From positions 22,155 to 73,715 of the forward strand of contig DAKD01000025.1 of assembly GCA_002499085.1 (NCBI GenBank): a DNA stretch of 51,561 bases, in the 5' to 3' direction. The position numbers and the translations under genes were made by a program. Below, in pieces: positions 41,126-50,138 of this stretch. This DNA comes from Methanomassiliicoccales archaeon UBA280. GTDB taxonomy: Archaea > Thermoplasmatota > Thermoplasmata > SG8-5. Position 1 is the first letter of the stretch; each line of letters opens with the position of its first letter. Below the pieces are notes generated by a model that did no database searches, was not told the origin of the DNA, and saw only the letters and a list, made by a program, of their open reading frames with translations.

Positions 41126-42547
41126 TTACTTTGCTTTGTGGAATTCCAGGAACGCCCTGTATGTGTAGTACACATCGACCTTGCTGGATATCTCCAGCGG
41201 GGAGTGCATGCTTATCAGCGCGGGACCGCAGTCAATGACCTGCAGGTTGTGCTCAGAGAGGAACCTGGCAACCGTGCCTCCGCCGCCCTCGTCCACCTTT
41301 CCGAGCTCGGTGTACTGCCATGGGATTTTGTTCTTGTTGAGAAGCTGCCTGATCTCGCCCAGGAACTCGGCATTGGCGTCGTTCGAGCCGCCCTTGCCCC
41401 CTGCTCCGCCGAACTTGCATATGCCTATGCCCATTCCGAGCTTCGCGGCATTGCCCAGTTCGTGAACCCCCTTGAACATCGGGTCCACGCCCGCGTCCAC
41501 GTCCGCGGAAAGCGCCCTGGAGTTGGCAAGAACCTTCTTCAGAGTCGCGTACCTGAATTTCGCATCCATTTTTTCAAGGATCTGGATAAGGGCATACTCG
41601 AAGAATCCGCCCTGCGCCCCGGTGGCTCCGATGCTGCCGACCTCCTCCTTGTCGAAGAACAGTGCCAGCGCTGTTTTGGCCGGCTTCTGCGCATCGCAAA
41701 TCGCCCGCATCGAGCAGTAAGCATTTACTCTGTCGTCCTGTCCATACCCGCCGATGAGGCTCCTGTCGAATCCTATGTCGCGGCAGGCATGGGCCGGAAC
41801 TGCCTGGAGCTCCGCGCTTATCAGGTCTTCCTCCACGATGCCGTACTTCTTGTTCAGTATCTCCAGGATGTTTATCTTGAACTTGTTCTTTGCATCTTTG
41901 TCTTTCGAGGGCCGGCCGCCGATGATGATGCGCAGCTCCTCTCCGGTGATGCCTTCAAACAGTTTCCTCTCGCCCTGCGCCTTCCTGGCCAGGTGTGGCA
42001 GCAGGTCGCCTATGACGAATATCGGATCATCCGCATCCTCTCCGATGGTGACGTCCATGACCTTGCCGTCGGCCCTTACGATGACCCCGTGGAGGGCCAG
42101 CGGCACGTTCACCCACTGGTATTTCTTGATGCCGCCGTAGTAATGTGTCTTGAAGAGGGCCATGTCCGAGTCAGTATCCTCGTAGAGGGGTTTCTGCTTG
42201 AGGTCCAACCTCGGGGAGTCTATGTGGCTGCCCACGACCTTGAGGCCGCTGGCGATCGGCTCCGAGCCGATGACGGCCAGGGCAGCGACCTTCTTCATGT
42301 TCGTGATGATTACCTTGTCCCCGGCTTTGAGCGTTTTGAAGCTCCCTATGGGTTTGAAACCGCGCTTCCTGGCATATGCCTCGATGTAGGAAACGACCTC
42401 TCTTTCTGTTTTCGACTTTGTCAGGAAAACCTTGTAGTCGTCCGCGAAATCGAAAATCAGCTTCTCAGTCTTGCCGTCAACACTCAGCCAGGCAGATTCC
42501 TGCTTGGCAGACAGCTTGTCTTCCAGAGTCTGTTTCTTCTTTGCCAT
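41126..42547 (-). CDS. M18 family aminopeptidase (aspartyl aminopeptidase type)
   Basis: Dinuclear zinc aminopeptidase forming tetrahedral dodecamers, usually acting on acidic N-terminal residues. GSHIDSPRLD, GYGQDDRV, FDKEEVGSIG, the ADVDAGVDP region and MHSPLE carry the metal ligands and catalytic Glu. 473 residues is normal. The last 14 codons are duplicated downstream in insert gamma. A TATA-rich leader lies at about 42580-42610. Confidence 0.93.
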   Translation of the reverse strand: MAKKKQTLEDKLSAKQESAWLSVDGKTEKLIFDFADDYKVFLTKSKTEREVVSYIEAYARKRGFKPIGSFKTLKAGDKVIITNMKKVAALAVIGSEPIASGLKVVGSHIDSPRLDLKQKPLYEDTDSDMALFKTHYYGGIKKYQWVNVPLALHGVIVRADGKVMDVTIGEDADDPIFVIGDLLPHLARKAQGERKLFEGITGEELRIIIGGRPSKDKDAKNKFKINILEILNKKYGIVEEDLISAELQAVPAHACRDIGFDRSLIGGYGQDDRVNAYCSMRAICDAQKPAKTALALFFDKEEVGSIGATGAQGGFFEYALIQILEKMDAKFRYATLKKVLANSRALSADVDAGVDPMFKGVHELGNAAKLGMGIGICKFGGAGGKGGSNDANAEFLGEIRQLLNKNKIPWQYTELGKVDEGGGGTVARFLSEHNLQVIDCGPALISMHSPLEISSKVDVYYTYRAFLEFHKAK

Positions 42548-42652
42548 GTCATGCCCCCCTGAGGGAAAATCCTTGTGAAATTGTTAAACCTTATAGAGGA
42601 TTTAGATATATATCATTTCTGTCTGAGATATTCGGGCATCGCAGAGGCCGTT

Positions 42653-43300
42653 CTACAGTTCGATTCCGAAATGCCTGCCCAGGGCATTGAAGATGCTCTC
42701 CCTCACTTCCGCTATATCCTTGGACGCATCAATTGTCCTGACATGGTCCGACATTCTTGCGATGTCAAGGTAATTCTGCCTGACCAGCCTGAGATTGTCG
42801 AGGTTCTCGAATTTCTCCAGTTCCGAGCGCCCGCCCAATCTCTTCAGGGATATCTCCGGGTCCGCATCAAGCAGCAAAGTGAGGTCCGGTCTCTGGATTA
42901 CCGGCATGCTGACTTCCATGAGGTAACGGATGTAATCCGAGGGCTTGCCGCCAAGCTTCTGGTGCAGATGGGCAGCCTGGTATGCCACCGTGGAATCGGA
43001 ATACCTGTCTGAAATCACCAATTTGCCTTCCGCAATCCTCTTCCTTATCCATTCCGTGTGTGTGGCTCTGTCTGCCAGGAAAAGAAAAGCCTCGGTGTAC
43101 GGGCTGACATCCTCGCCGTAGCTGCGTCTCACGGCGTCGCCCAGCCATGTCCTTGTGGGCTCGGCTGTGAGCTCCACCCGGAAGCCAGCCTCCATCAGCC
43201 TTCCGGAGATTATGCCAGCTAGAGATGATTTTCCGCAGCCGTCAATGCCCTCCAGAGTGATGAATCCGGATTTCACGGCACCCAATCGGCCTGAAGGCAT
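42653..43300 (-). CDS. tmk: Thymidylate kinase
   Basis: Phosphorylates dTMP to dTDP. The P-loop is EGIDGCGKSS, followed by AEPTRTWLGDAVRR, the DRYSDSTVAYQ DRx motif and the lid region (LGGRSELEKFENL). 215 residues from ATG 43300; the frame extends to 43333, but that would overlap a zinc-ribbon gene whose stop precedes this ATG by one base (TAATATG). A GGAGG lies upstream. Confidence 0.92.
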   Translation of the reverse strand: MPSGRLGAVKSGFITLEGIDGCGKSSLAGIISGRLMEAGFRVELTAEPTRTWLGDAVRRSYGEDVSPYTEAFLFLADRATHTEWIRKRIAEGKLVISDRYSDSTVAYQAAHLHQKLGGKPSDYIRYLMEVSMPVIQRPDLTLLLDADPEISLKRLGGRSELEKFENLDNLRLVRQNYLDIARMSDHVRTIDASKDIAEVRESIFNALGRHFGIEL

Positions 43301-43301
43301 A

Positions 43302-43469
43302 TTACTTTTGTCCCTTCCTCCTTTCGGGCACATCCTTCTCGATGACGAACGCGCCGATATAATCGCAGTCCTTGCAGTGGTATTTGTAGCCTGTCATCAA
43401 CCCCGCTTCGTAGTAAAGCCCGGCGCTCCCGCACTCTGGGCATGTGAGCACTTTCTTCGGTCTCGGCAT
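43302..43469 (-). CDS. Small zinc-ribbon protein upstream of tmk
   Basis: 55 residues: MPRPKKVLTCPECGSAG, then YHCKDCDYIGAFV, a two-knuckle zinc ribbon like those of small RNA-polymerase or ribosome-associated proteins. It starts at ATG 43469, 24-30 nt from a TATA element (43502-43493), and is coupled to tmk. It is short enough to be missed by length cut-offs. Confidence 0.75.
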   Translation of the reverse strand: MPRPKKVLTCPECGSAGLYYEAGLMTGYKYHCKDCDYIGAFVIEKDVPERRKGQK

Positions 43470-43548
43470 GCAGCTAGAATAGCGCCAAAGGCAATATTAA
43501 TGATTCCGCAGGAATAGGTTAATCTACGGACAAACAGATAACGGTCGG

Positions 43549-44391
43549 ATGCACCTGATAATCACGTCGGCCGAGGACATGGCCAGCATGAACATCCGGG
43601 CAAGGCTCCTCGAGATGGCGGACTGGAAAGAGTCCGGTGAATTCGAGGGCTCGCCCGTCCTGAGCCGCGGCAATCACGATATGGTCCTGATAAGGGACAC
43701 CCATCTTTACCGCGAACACCTGGACCGGGATGTCCAGAATGCATTGGGAAAGCGGTATGAGACATTCATATTCGCCTCAAGGCACAGGTCTGAATCGGGC
43801 CTGCGCACACTGACGGTGCATGCTCTGGGAAATTACGGCAGTGCTGACTTCGGCGGCCAGCCCGGAAAACTTGTCCCGACAAACCCGAGGCTCGCCACGC
43901 AGGCGCTGCTCCTCCTGAAGAGGCACGGAGAGGGCCTGGGTTTCAGCATTTCATTCGAAACAACCCATCACGGACCTTATCTCGAAACACCCACGTTCTT
44001 CATCGAAATCGGCAGCGGCCCCGACGCCTGGCCTGAGAAAGCTCCGGCCGAGGCTATCGCAAGGGTCCTTCTGGACCTGGAGAGCAGGGACATCACCGGA
44101 GACGATGCCATAGGGATAGGTTTCGGGGGCGGCCACTATGCCCCGAGGCACACGGACCTGACAGGCAGGATGAAAGTATCCATGGGTCACATGGTTCCGG
44201 ACTACGCAATAGCCAGGGTGGACGGTGCCATGCTCGACCAGATGATAGAGAAAACGCCGGGCGCGTCCGTGGCGTATTTTCACAAGAAGGCAGTGAAACA
44301 GCCAAAGAAGGGCGAGCTGGAATCCATGCTGGCCGACCGCGGCATCAGGGTTGTGAGGTCGGACGGCCTTTCCCCGAGGGATGCGGGCTGA
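43549..44391 (+). CDS. dtdA: D-aminoacyl-tRNA deacylase, archaeal type
   Basis: Removes D-amino acids from mischarged tRNAs. TSAEDMASMNIRARLLE, FASRHRSESG, FETTHHGPYLETP and GFGGGHYAPRHTD are the family blocks with the conserved histidines. 280 residues. TTAATCT near 43520 is about 28 nt upstream of ATG 43549. kptA follows after 78 nt. Confidence 0.92.
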   Translation: MHLIITSAEDMASMNIRARLLEMADWKESGEFEGSPVLSRGNHDMVLIRDTHLYREHLDRDVQNALGKRYETFIFASRHRSESGLRTLTVHALGNYGSADFGGQPGKLVPTNPRLATQALLLLKRHGEGLGFSISFETTHHGPYLETPTFFIEIGSGPDAWPEKAPAEAIARVLLDLESRDITGDDAIGIGFGGGHYAPRHTDLTGRMKVSMGHMVPDYAIARVDGAMLDQMIEKTPGASVAYFHKKAVKQPKKGELESMLADRGIRVVRSDGLSPRDAG

Positions 44392-44469
44392 CAGAATCCT
44401 CCGGGGCGTCAGCGAAAATTATAATATCCCGCCATGTAATAGGGTGAATTCCTTAGGGGGCAATTGTAA

Positions 44470-45195
44470 ATGCTTAAGGAATGCAGGACACACGGATACT
44501 TCAGAGACGAGGAATGCCCTATTTGCGGTGAGCAAGGCAGATTTCTGATGAACGAGGAAGAGCTGGACAAGCTGGGCCGCACAATGGCCGGAGTCCTCCG
44601 CCACTTCCCGGAACGGTACGGACTGAGAATGAACAAGCAGGGCTGGGTGGACTTGGAAGAGTTCATAAACCAGGTGAGGGACAAGCAGAGGCGCTTCAGG
44701 TGGCTGAAGCCGCATCACATCCTGGCCATAATCGACACAGACCCCAAGGGCCGTTACCAGTTCAGGGACGGCCAGATAAGGGCGACATACGCCCATTCGG
44801 TCGACGTCGAGCTGGACCTGCCCACCAGGGGCACGCCGGACCTTCTCTACTACCCCACCACGAAGGAGGAGAAGGACGTTCTCGTCGAGACAGGTCTGAT
44901 TCCGTCTGACAGGAAACTGGTTCACCTGAGCAGAACCATAGAATCTGCCATCATCGCGGGCAAGGTCCGCGACCCGGAGCCGCTGATTTTCGAGGTAAAT
45001 GCAAAGGCCATGACCGATGCCAGCCTGGTGATAAAGAAGGCGGGCAACACGGTTTTCGTCGTGGACACGGTTCCGCCGGAGTACCTCAGGCTGATGGAAC
45101 CCGAGGAAGTTCCTGTTGTCGACGAAGAGCCGGCGGCCAAGATTCCCAAGAAAGAGGAAAAGCAGGAAGAGGAAAGGCCCGCCGAAGAGGAATGA
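44470..45195 (+). CDS. kptA: RNA 2'-phosphotransferase (KptA/Tpt1)
   Basis: NAD-dependent enzyme that removes 2'-phosphates from RNA as ADP-ribose 1'',2''-cyclic phosphate. The archaeal N-terminal zinc site (CRTHGYF, CPICG) is present. LRHFPERYGL, ATYAHSVDVEL and LLYYPTT follow; the HSV-type segment is the family NAD site. The last 35 residues are Glu/Lys-rich. 241 residues. Archaeal splicing through RtcB leaves no 2'-phosphate, so its role is open even though two nearby tRNAs have introns. Confidence 0.9.
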   Translation: MLKECRTHGYFRDEECPICGEQGRFLMNEEELDKLGRTMAGVLRHFPERYGLRMNKQGWVDLEEFINQVRDKQRRFRWLKPHHILAIIDTDPKGRYQFRDGQIRATYAHSVDVELDLPTRGTPDLLYYPTTKEEKDVLVETGLIPSDRKLVHLSRTIESAIIAGKVRDPEPLIFEVNAKAMTDASLVIKKAGNTVFVVDTVPPEYLRLMEPEEVPVVDEEPAAKIPKKEEKQEEERPAEEE

Positions 45196-45232
45196 ACTGC
45201 AACCCCCTAGGCAGCATATCGGGTGATGCAAG

Positions 45233-46681
45233 GTGAAGAAGTACGACATAATAGCCATTGGCAGCGGCTCAAGCATGAACATCATACCGGCCTTTCTCAG
45301 GTCAAGGCCCGGCGCGAAAGCCGCGGTCATAGACAAGGACGATCCCGGTGGAATATGCCTCACAAGGGGATGCATACCGACAAAAATGCTCGTCTACCCG
45401 GCAGAACTGGTGCGCACGATCCACGAAGCCGGGAAATTCGGCATTGACGCGCCGATCAGGAAGGTTGACTTCCGGAAAGTGATGGGCAGGATGCGGTCCC
45501 ATGTCAGGCCCCAGATAGAGTCGATAAGGAAAGGCCTCGGCAGCTCGGACGATATAGACTACTACCCGATGGCTGCGGAATTCACAGCCCCCTATACATT
45601 AAAGGTCGGAAAGGAGACCATAACCTCGAAACTCATCCTGCTGTGCCTGGGCTCGGAGGTGCTGGTTCCGCCGATACCCGGCCTGGACAAGTCGAAATAC
45701 CATACCAGCGACACGGTTCTGGACATGGAGAAGCTCCCCGAGTCAATGATCATCATTGGCGGCGGTTACATTGCCGCCGAGTACGGGCATTTCTTCTCTG
45801 CCATGGGCTCGAAGGTGACGATACTGGGCAGGAACCAGCAGTTCCTGCCGAGAGAGGAGCCGGAAGTATCCGCCCTGGCCCTGAGATCGATGTCTGCGCA
45901 CATGACCATAGTCACAGGCCAGGAGGTCGTCGAGGTCCAGGCGGGCATGATGGGCAAGAAGAAGGTCATCGCCAAGGACCGCGGCACAGGGAAGACAGTC
46001 GCTTTCTCGGGCGAAGAGATACTGGTCGCGGCCGGCAGGAAACCGAACACGGAAATACTGCATCCGGAAAGGGCGGGAATACAGGTGGATGGGAAGGGCT
46101 GGATAAAGGTCAACGAACACATGGAGACAACGCAGCCCGGCATCTGGGCCTTCGGCGATGCGACAGGCAAGCACCTGTTCAAACACGTGGCCAATTACGA
46201 GTCAATGGTTGTCTATTACAATGCCGTGCTCGGGAAGAAGATGGCTGCCGATTACCATGCAGTCCCCCATGCCATATTCTCGTATCCGGAGATTGCCGGC
46301 GTGGGCATGACCGAGAAAGAGGCCATCCAGGCAGTGGGCGAGGAAAACATACTCATAGGATTCCACAAATATGCAGATACGGCCAAAGGCATGGCCATGG
46401 ACGCGGAAGGCTTCGTCAAGGTCATTGCGGAATCAGGGAACAGGAGAATACTGGGGGCGCACATCATAGGGCCCCAGGCTTCGGTACTGATACAGGAACT
46501 GGTCAATCTCATGTACACGCCGACCGGCAGCATGATGCCCGCGGTGAACGGAATGCACATCCACCCGGCACTGGGCGAGGTCGTGGAGCGCGCCTGCCAG
46601 AGACTCATGACCCCGGCGCAGTACGCGCATCTGCAGATGCACGAGCGCGGGGAAGCCCATCAGGAGCACAAACATCATTGA
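45233..46681 (+). CDS. Class I pyridine nucleotide-disulfide oxidoreductase
   Basis: FAD flavoprotein of the lipoamide/mycothione/mercuric reductase group. GSGSSMN is the FAD loop, GGICLTRGCIPTK holds the redox-active cysteine pair, IIGGGYIAAEYG the NAD(P) site, AFGDATG the second FAD motif, and HIHPALGEVVE the C-terminal His-Glu pair. 482 residues with a His-rich tail. No 2-oxoacid dehydrogenase subunits are nearby. The start is GTG 45233 with GGTGATG upstream. Confidence 0.88.
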   Translation: MKKYDIIAIGSGSSMNIIPAFLRSRPGAKAAVIDKDDPGGICLTRGCIPTKMLVYPAELVRTIHEAGKFGIDAPIRKVDFRKVMGRMRSHVRPQIESIRKGLGSSDDIDYYPMAAEFTAPYTLKVGKETITSKLILLCLGSEVLVPPIPGLDKSKYHTSDTVLDMEKLPESMIIIGGGYIAAEYGHFFSAMGSKVTILGRNQQFLPREEPEVSALALRSMSAHMTIVTGQEVVEVQAGMMGKKKVIAKDRGTGKTVAFSGEEILVAAGRKPNTEILHPERAGIQVDGKGWIKVNEHMETTQPGIWAFGDATGKHLFKHVANYESMVVYYNAVLGKKMAADYHAVPHAIFSYPEIAGVGMTEKEAIQAVGEENILIGFHKYADTAKGMAMDAEGFVKVIAESGNRRILGAHIIGPQASVLIQELVNLMYTPTGSMMPAVNGMHIHPALGEVVERACQRLMTPAQYAHLQMHERGEAHQEHKHH

Positions 46682-47157
46682 AGTAGCGGGGCCAGCGCCC
46701 TGCAGATGCCCTGCAGGAACTCCTCGTCCTCGGCCGAGAACGGCCCGAGCTCGTGCGAATCTATGTCCAGCTCGCCCAGGAATTCTTCCCCCCTGAGAAT
46801 GGGCACGACAATCTCGGACTGGACCTTGGGGCTGCATGAAAGGTAATTGGTCATCTCGCAGACGTTCTGGACCACGAATATCCTCTTGGTCTCTGCGCTC
46901 TGGCCGCATATGCCCTCGCCGAATTGGATGTTAACATGCTCGGTCGGGTCGCCCACAAAGGGCCCGAGGACCAGCTCTCTATCTCTGTTCGGGTTGACCA
47001 GGTAGAATCCGACCCAGTCGTAGTAGTCCACACTGTCGGCCAGAAGCCTGCAAACCGCGGCCATCTTCCCGTTCGCGTCCAAAGGCCCCTCGGTAATGGC
47101 ATTCACCCGGCCTTCCAGTTCCCTGAATAGGGCCCTCTTCTCCTCCGGGCGCATCAT
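46675..47157 (-). CDS. GAF-domain protein, probable free methionine-R-sulfoxide reductase
   Basis: 160 residues. DWVGFYLV, LVLGPFVGDP, FGEGICGQSA, SEIVVPI and LGELDIDSHE match fRMsr. Of the three E. coli cysteines, Cys94 (GICG) and Cys118 (YLSCS) are present, but Cys84 is Val (EHVNIQ). The start overlaps the upstream AhpD-like stop as ATGATG, and the end overlaps the convergent flavoprotein gene. A redox-sensing GAF role is the alternative. Confidence 0.8.
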   Translation of the reverse strand: MMRPEEKRALFRELEGRVNAITEGPLDANGKMAAVCRLLADSVDYYDWVGFYLVNPNRDRELVLGPFVGDPTEHVNIQFGEGICGQSAETKRIFVVQNVCEMTNYLSCSPKVQSEIVVPILRGEEFLGELDIDSHELGPFSAEDEEFLQGICRALAPLLQ

Positions 47158-47498
47158 CTCTCCGCCTCCAGCTCCTGCCATGCCCTGATTGCCCTGCGGA
47201 TATGCGGTATGGTTATGGACCCGCCCACTATCAGGCCCACGTCCATTGCCTCTATAATCTCGGCCTCTGTCACGCCCATTCGGTGGCATTGCACCAGATG
47301 GTAGTTTATACAGTCGTCGCACCTGAGAACAAGGGAGGCCACCAGGCCCAGCATCTCCTTCTGCTTGGCCGGCAAAGCGCCATCCTCGTAGACCTTCGTG
47401 TCCAGGTTCAGGAACCGCTTCATGCCGGTGTCCGCTTTCGACATCATCAGCTCGGCGAGTTTCTCCCTTTCTTCCTTGAAGTGTTCTATTCCGCTCAT
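47154..47498 (-). CDS. AhpD-like carboxymuconolactone decarboxylase-family protein (first)
   Basis: 114 residues with the redox motif LRCDDCINYHLVQC (CxxC plus His), the alkylhydroperoxidase D active site. Start ATG 47498 after GGGAGTG; it begins 5 nt beyond the stop of the second AhpD-like gene. Probably a thiol peroxidase partner. Confidence 0.85.
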   Translation of the reverse strand: MSGIEHFKEEREKLAELMMSKADTGMKRFLNLDTKVYEDGALPAKQKEMLGLVASLVLRCDDCINYHLVQCHRMGVTEAEIIEAMDVGLIVGGSITIPHIRRAIRAWQELEAER

Positions 47499-47502
47499 GC
47501 AA

Positions 47503-48060
47503 TCACTCCCTGTATCCATCAATCTCTTCTTCGCTGAACTCCACACCCAATCCCAGGGCTATCCGGTTCACGAAATTGAAATAACCAACTATCATGGTGA
47601 TGTCCAGTATGTCCCTGTCGGAGAATCCCGCATCCCTCAGGTTCAGGGTGTCGTCCTCGGCCGAGGAACCCGGGTCCCGCGTCAGCTTTTCCGCATAGCG
47701 CAGAATGGCAAGGTCCCGCTGCTGCAGTTCGGGGCATCCGAGGTTCTCGATGAAAGACTCGACACGGTCCTTCTCCTTCCAATATCCCATCAGCGCGGCG
47801 CCGTGGTAGGACTTGCAGTAATCGCATCCGTTCAGGGCGGAAACATATGTCGCCAACATCTCCCTCTCCCCCCTGCTGAGCCCTGATTTGGAAAACATGA
47901 GTGCCATGTACAGGTCCAGATGCGCCCTCATAGCTTCGGGATTGAGGCTCTGGGCCATCATAATATTTGCCACCTTTCCGCGTTTGTTCCTGAGGGAGTT
48001 GTATATCTCCAAAAGGTTCCCATTCGCCTCATTCTCACCGATGACATTTATCCGCGTCAT
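47503..48060 (-). CDS. AhpD-like peroxidase-related protein (second)
   Basis: 185 residues, all-helical, with GCDYCKSYHG as the CxxCxxxH motif and a C-terminal helix. It resembles uncharacterised peroxidase-related proteins more than the short AhpD type. The start is ATG 48060; the frame further upstream is the MATE gene in another phase. It opens a three-gene redox operon. Confidence 0.85.
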   Translation of the reverse strand: MTRINVIGENEANGNLLEIYNSLRNKRGKVANIMMAQSLNPEAMRAHLDLYMALMFSKSGLSRGEREMLATYVSALNGCDYCKSYHGAALMGYWKEKDRVESFIENLGCPELQQRDLAILRYAEKLTRDPGSSAEDDTLNLRDAGFSDRDILDITMIVGYFNFVNRIALGLGVEFSEEEIDGYRE

Positions 48061-48092
48061 TGTTCGCCGCTCCGCACCGGCGCTTATGGTCA

Positions 48093-49469
48093 TCATACTT
48101 TTATTGTTTTCCAGGCCCCCTTGCGGAACCTCCAGACTATGACGGCCGCCCTGAAATTGTACTCTGCCACGAATGCTATCCATGCTCCCAGGATTCCCAG
48201 TCCCAGGGTGAACCCCAGGAGAAGCGCTATCGGCAACCTCACTGCGAACATCCCCAGCGCAGAGACATTCAGCGGCCAGCGCGTGTCGCCCGCCCCCCTC
48301 AGCGCCCCGGAGAGCGTGAAATGTATGCCTATCGCGGGCATGGCCAGCGCCTGAAGTCGAATCCACAGCGCGGCATACCCTATCGTGTCCGCATCGGAGA
48401 CAAAAAGCCTGGCCATGGGCTCGGCGAACACGAACATCACGGCCCCGATGCAGCACATGACCAGCATGGAAAGTTTGGTGGACTCCCAGCCGCATTGCTC
48501 GGCCTCTTCCGGCTTGCACGCCCCCAGGTTAAGCCCAACAAGAGCTGTCGCGGCCATGGCGAAGCCCATGCCCGGCATGAATGCCAGGCTCTGTATCCTG
48601 GCGCCAATCTGATGGCCGGCCAGGGCGGCCGTGCCGAAATACACGATTATGGCCGTATATATCAGGAAGCCGACCTGGAGCACTCCCTGCTCGGTCGCTG
48701 CGGGAAGACCGATTTTCATGATGCGCCCGATCACACCTCTGGCCCACCGCTTCTTCCTCACAGGAAGTTTAAGTTTCAGCTTTCGTCCCAGCAGCAGCAC
48801 GACATAGCAGGCCGCTCCCGCCGCAAAGCCAATGACATTGGCTATGGCCGCACCCATGACGCCCATCCTCGGGAATCCCATGTTCCCGAAAATAAGCAGA
48901 TAGCCAGCAGCCACATTGACAATGTTGGTTATTGCGGCCATTACCATGGGCGTCTTCATGTCCCCGGCACCTCTGAGGGCAGCGCCCATTATGAACTCGA
49001 AGAAGCTGAAAGCCGTGCCGAGGAAGACAAACTTGACATATATCTCCCCGAGTTCCTGGACTTCGGGGGACGCTCCGAAAGCGTCGATTGCATGGCCTCC
49101 GAAAAACCAGCCTGCCAAAGTCAGGGGGATTGTGAGCAGCAGGCTCAGCACTATGCTCTGCTCCATCACCCGTTCGGCCTTTCTATGCTGCCCTGCACCC
49201 ACATGGCGCGCGATGAGGGCGATGGTTCCCGCACTTACAGCCATCATAATGGCATGGGCCAGGAAAACGACCTGGCTTCCGAGGCCCACGCCTGCGATAG
49301 CGTCCCTTCCTGCCTCCTCCCCCAGGTTGCCGACCATTATCATGTTGACAGTGACTGTGAGGGATTGGAGCAGATTGGTAAGTATCACAGGCCATGTGAA
49401 GGCCAGAATTTCCCGGCGCTTTGCGCTGTTGCCGTTGCCATTGCCGTTTCTCAGGCCGAAAAGGCGCAT
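48093..49469 (-). CDS. MATE-family efflux transporter (second)
   Basis: 458 residues, twelve helices; TWPVILTNLLQSLTVTVN, ALIARHVGAGQHRKA, LRGAGDMKTPM and LRGAGDTRWPL show the two related halves. It is not the closest relative of the MATE at 31370. ATG 49469 lies 27 nt from its TATA (49500-49492), in a promoter shared with the divergent regulator. Confidence 0.92.
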   Translation of the reverse strand: MRLFGLRNGNGNGNSAKRREILAFTWPVILTNLLQSLTVTVNMIMVGNLGEEAGRDAIAGVGLGSQVVFLAHAIMMAVSAGTIALIARHVGAGQHRKAERVMEQSIVLSLLLTIPLTLAGWFFGGHAIDAFGASPEVQELGEIYVKFVFLGTAFSFFEFIMGAALRGAGDMKTPMVMAAITNIVNVAAGYLLIFGNMGFPRMGVMGAAIANVIGFAAGAACYVVLLLGRKLKLKLPVRKKRWARGVIGRIMKIGLPAATEQGVLQVGFLIYTAIIVYFGTAALAGHQIGARIQSLAFMPGMGFAMAATALVGLNLGACKPEEAEQCGWESTKLSMLVMCCIGAVMFVFAEPMARLFVSDADTIGYAALWIRLQALAMPAIGIHFTLSGALRGAGDTRWPLNVSALGMFAVRLPIALLLGFTLGLGILGAWIAFVAEYNFRAAVIVWRFRKGAWKTIKV

Positions 49470-49491
49470 GGGCCGGTTAAGAATATGTTAT

Positions 49492-49540
49492 GTATTTAAA
49501 CATATGCACGTATGTGCAAGTGTGCAAAGGTATTAATATG
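49492..49540. promoter_or_regulatory. Divergent promoter and candidate operator
   Basis: TATA boxes at 49492-49500 (minus) and 49531-49540 (plus) flank TGCAC.GTA.TGTGCA (49505-49518), a near-perfect inverted repeat, with another TGTGCA at 49521-49526. Binding here could block both genes. Confidence 0.5.
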
Positions 49541-49561
49541 GCCCATCAATAATGCTGAACG

Positions 49562-50128
49562 ATGGTTGACGAGATACGCATCATTGACGACCCAAAGATA
49601 ATCAAGCTTGTAACGGACGAGACTAGGAGAACCATACTGGAGATTCTGAGGGTGAACAGGCTCACCGTGGCACAGATGGCGAGCATCCTGGAGAAGGACC
49701 AATCCACTGTTTACAGGCATGTGGAGAAGCTGCTCAAGGCCGGGCTGATAGAGCAGTCCGGCGAGAGGAAGGAGCATCACATCCCGGAGAAAATTTACGG
49801 CAGAACAGCCAGGATATTCTTTCTGGCGCCGGGCATGGACGCGGTTCCCGGCAAGGACGCCCTGCTGAAGCACCTGGAGAAATCCAGCGACGCGGTAGCT
49901 CGCATGCTGGGGCAGATAGGCTATGGCGGCGGGAACGAACAGGCAATCAATTCACTGTACCTGGAGATGGAGAGGGTCGTCTCAAGGAAGCTCCGCGATC
50001 TGAAACCCGATGACCATCTGAATTTCTACACGCTGTGGAAGCTCCAGACCGCAATTGTATTGCTGGAAACCGACCGCGACCCGGCCCTGAGGGAAAAGCT
50101 AAAAGCGTTTGTGGATTCTTACAGGTAA
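49562..50128 (+). CDS. ArsR-like winged-helix regulator
   Basis: 188 residues. DETRRTILEILRVNRLTVAQMASIL and STVYRHVEKLLKAGLIEQ form the winged helix, as in archaeal ArsR/TrmB-type regulators; the C-terminal half is helical and probably dimerises. It is divergent from the MATE and redox genes, which it probably controls. No cysteine metal site is visible. Confidence 0.82.
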   Translation: MVDEIRIIDDPKIIKLVTDETRRTILEILRVNRLTVAQMASILEKDQSTVYRHVEKLLKAGLIEQSGERKEHHIPEKIYGRTARIFFLAPGMDAVPGKDALLKHLEKSSDAVARMLGQIGYGGGNEQAINSLYLEMERVVSRKLRDLKPDDHLNFYTLWKLQTAIVLLETDRDPALREKLKAFVDSYR

Positions 50129-50138
50129 GATAGGGGTT

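Noticed and set aside
41099..42562. 487-codon plus-strand ORF
   Set aside because: It is the antisense shadow of the M18 peptidase, which has complete catalytic motifs.
45643..46686. 347-codon plus-strand ORF
   Set aside because: It is an overlapping frame of the flavoprotein reductase with no domain of its own.
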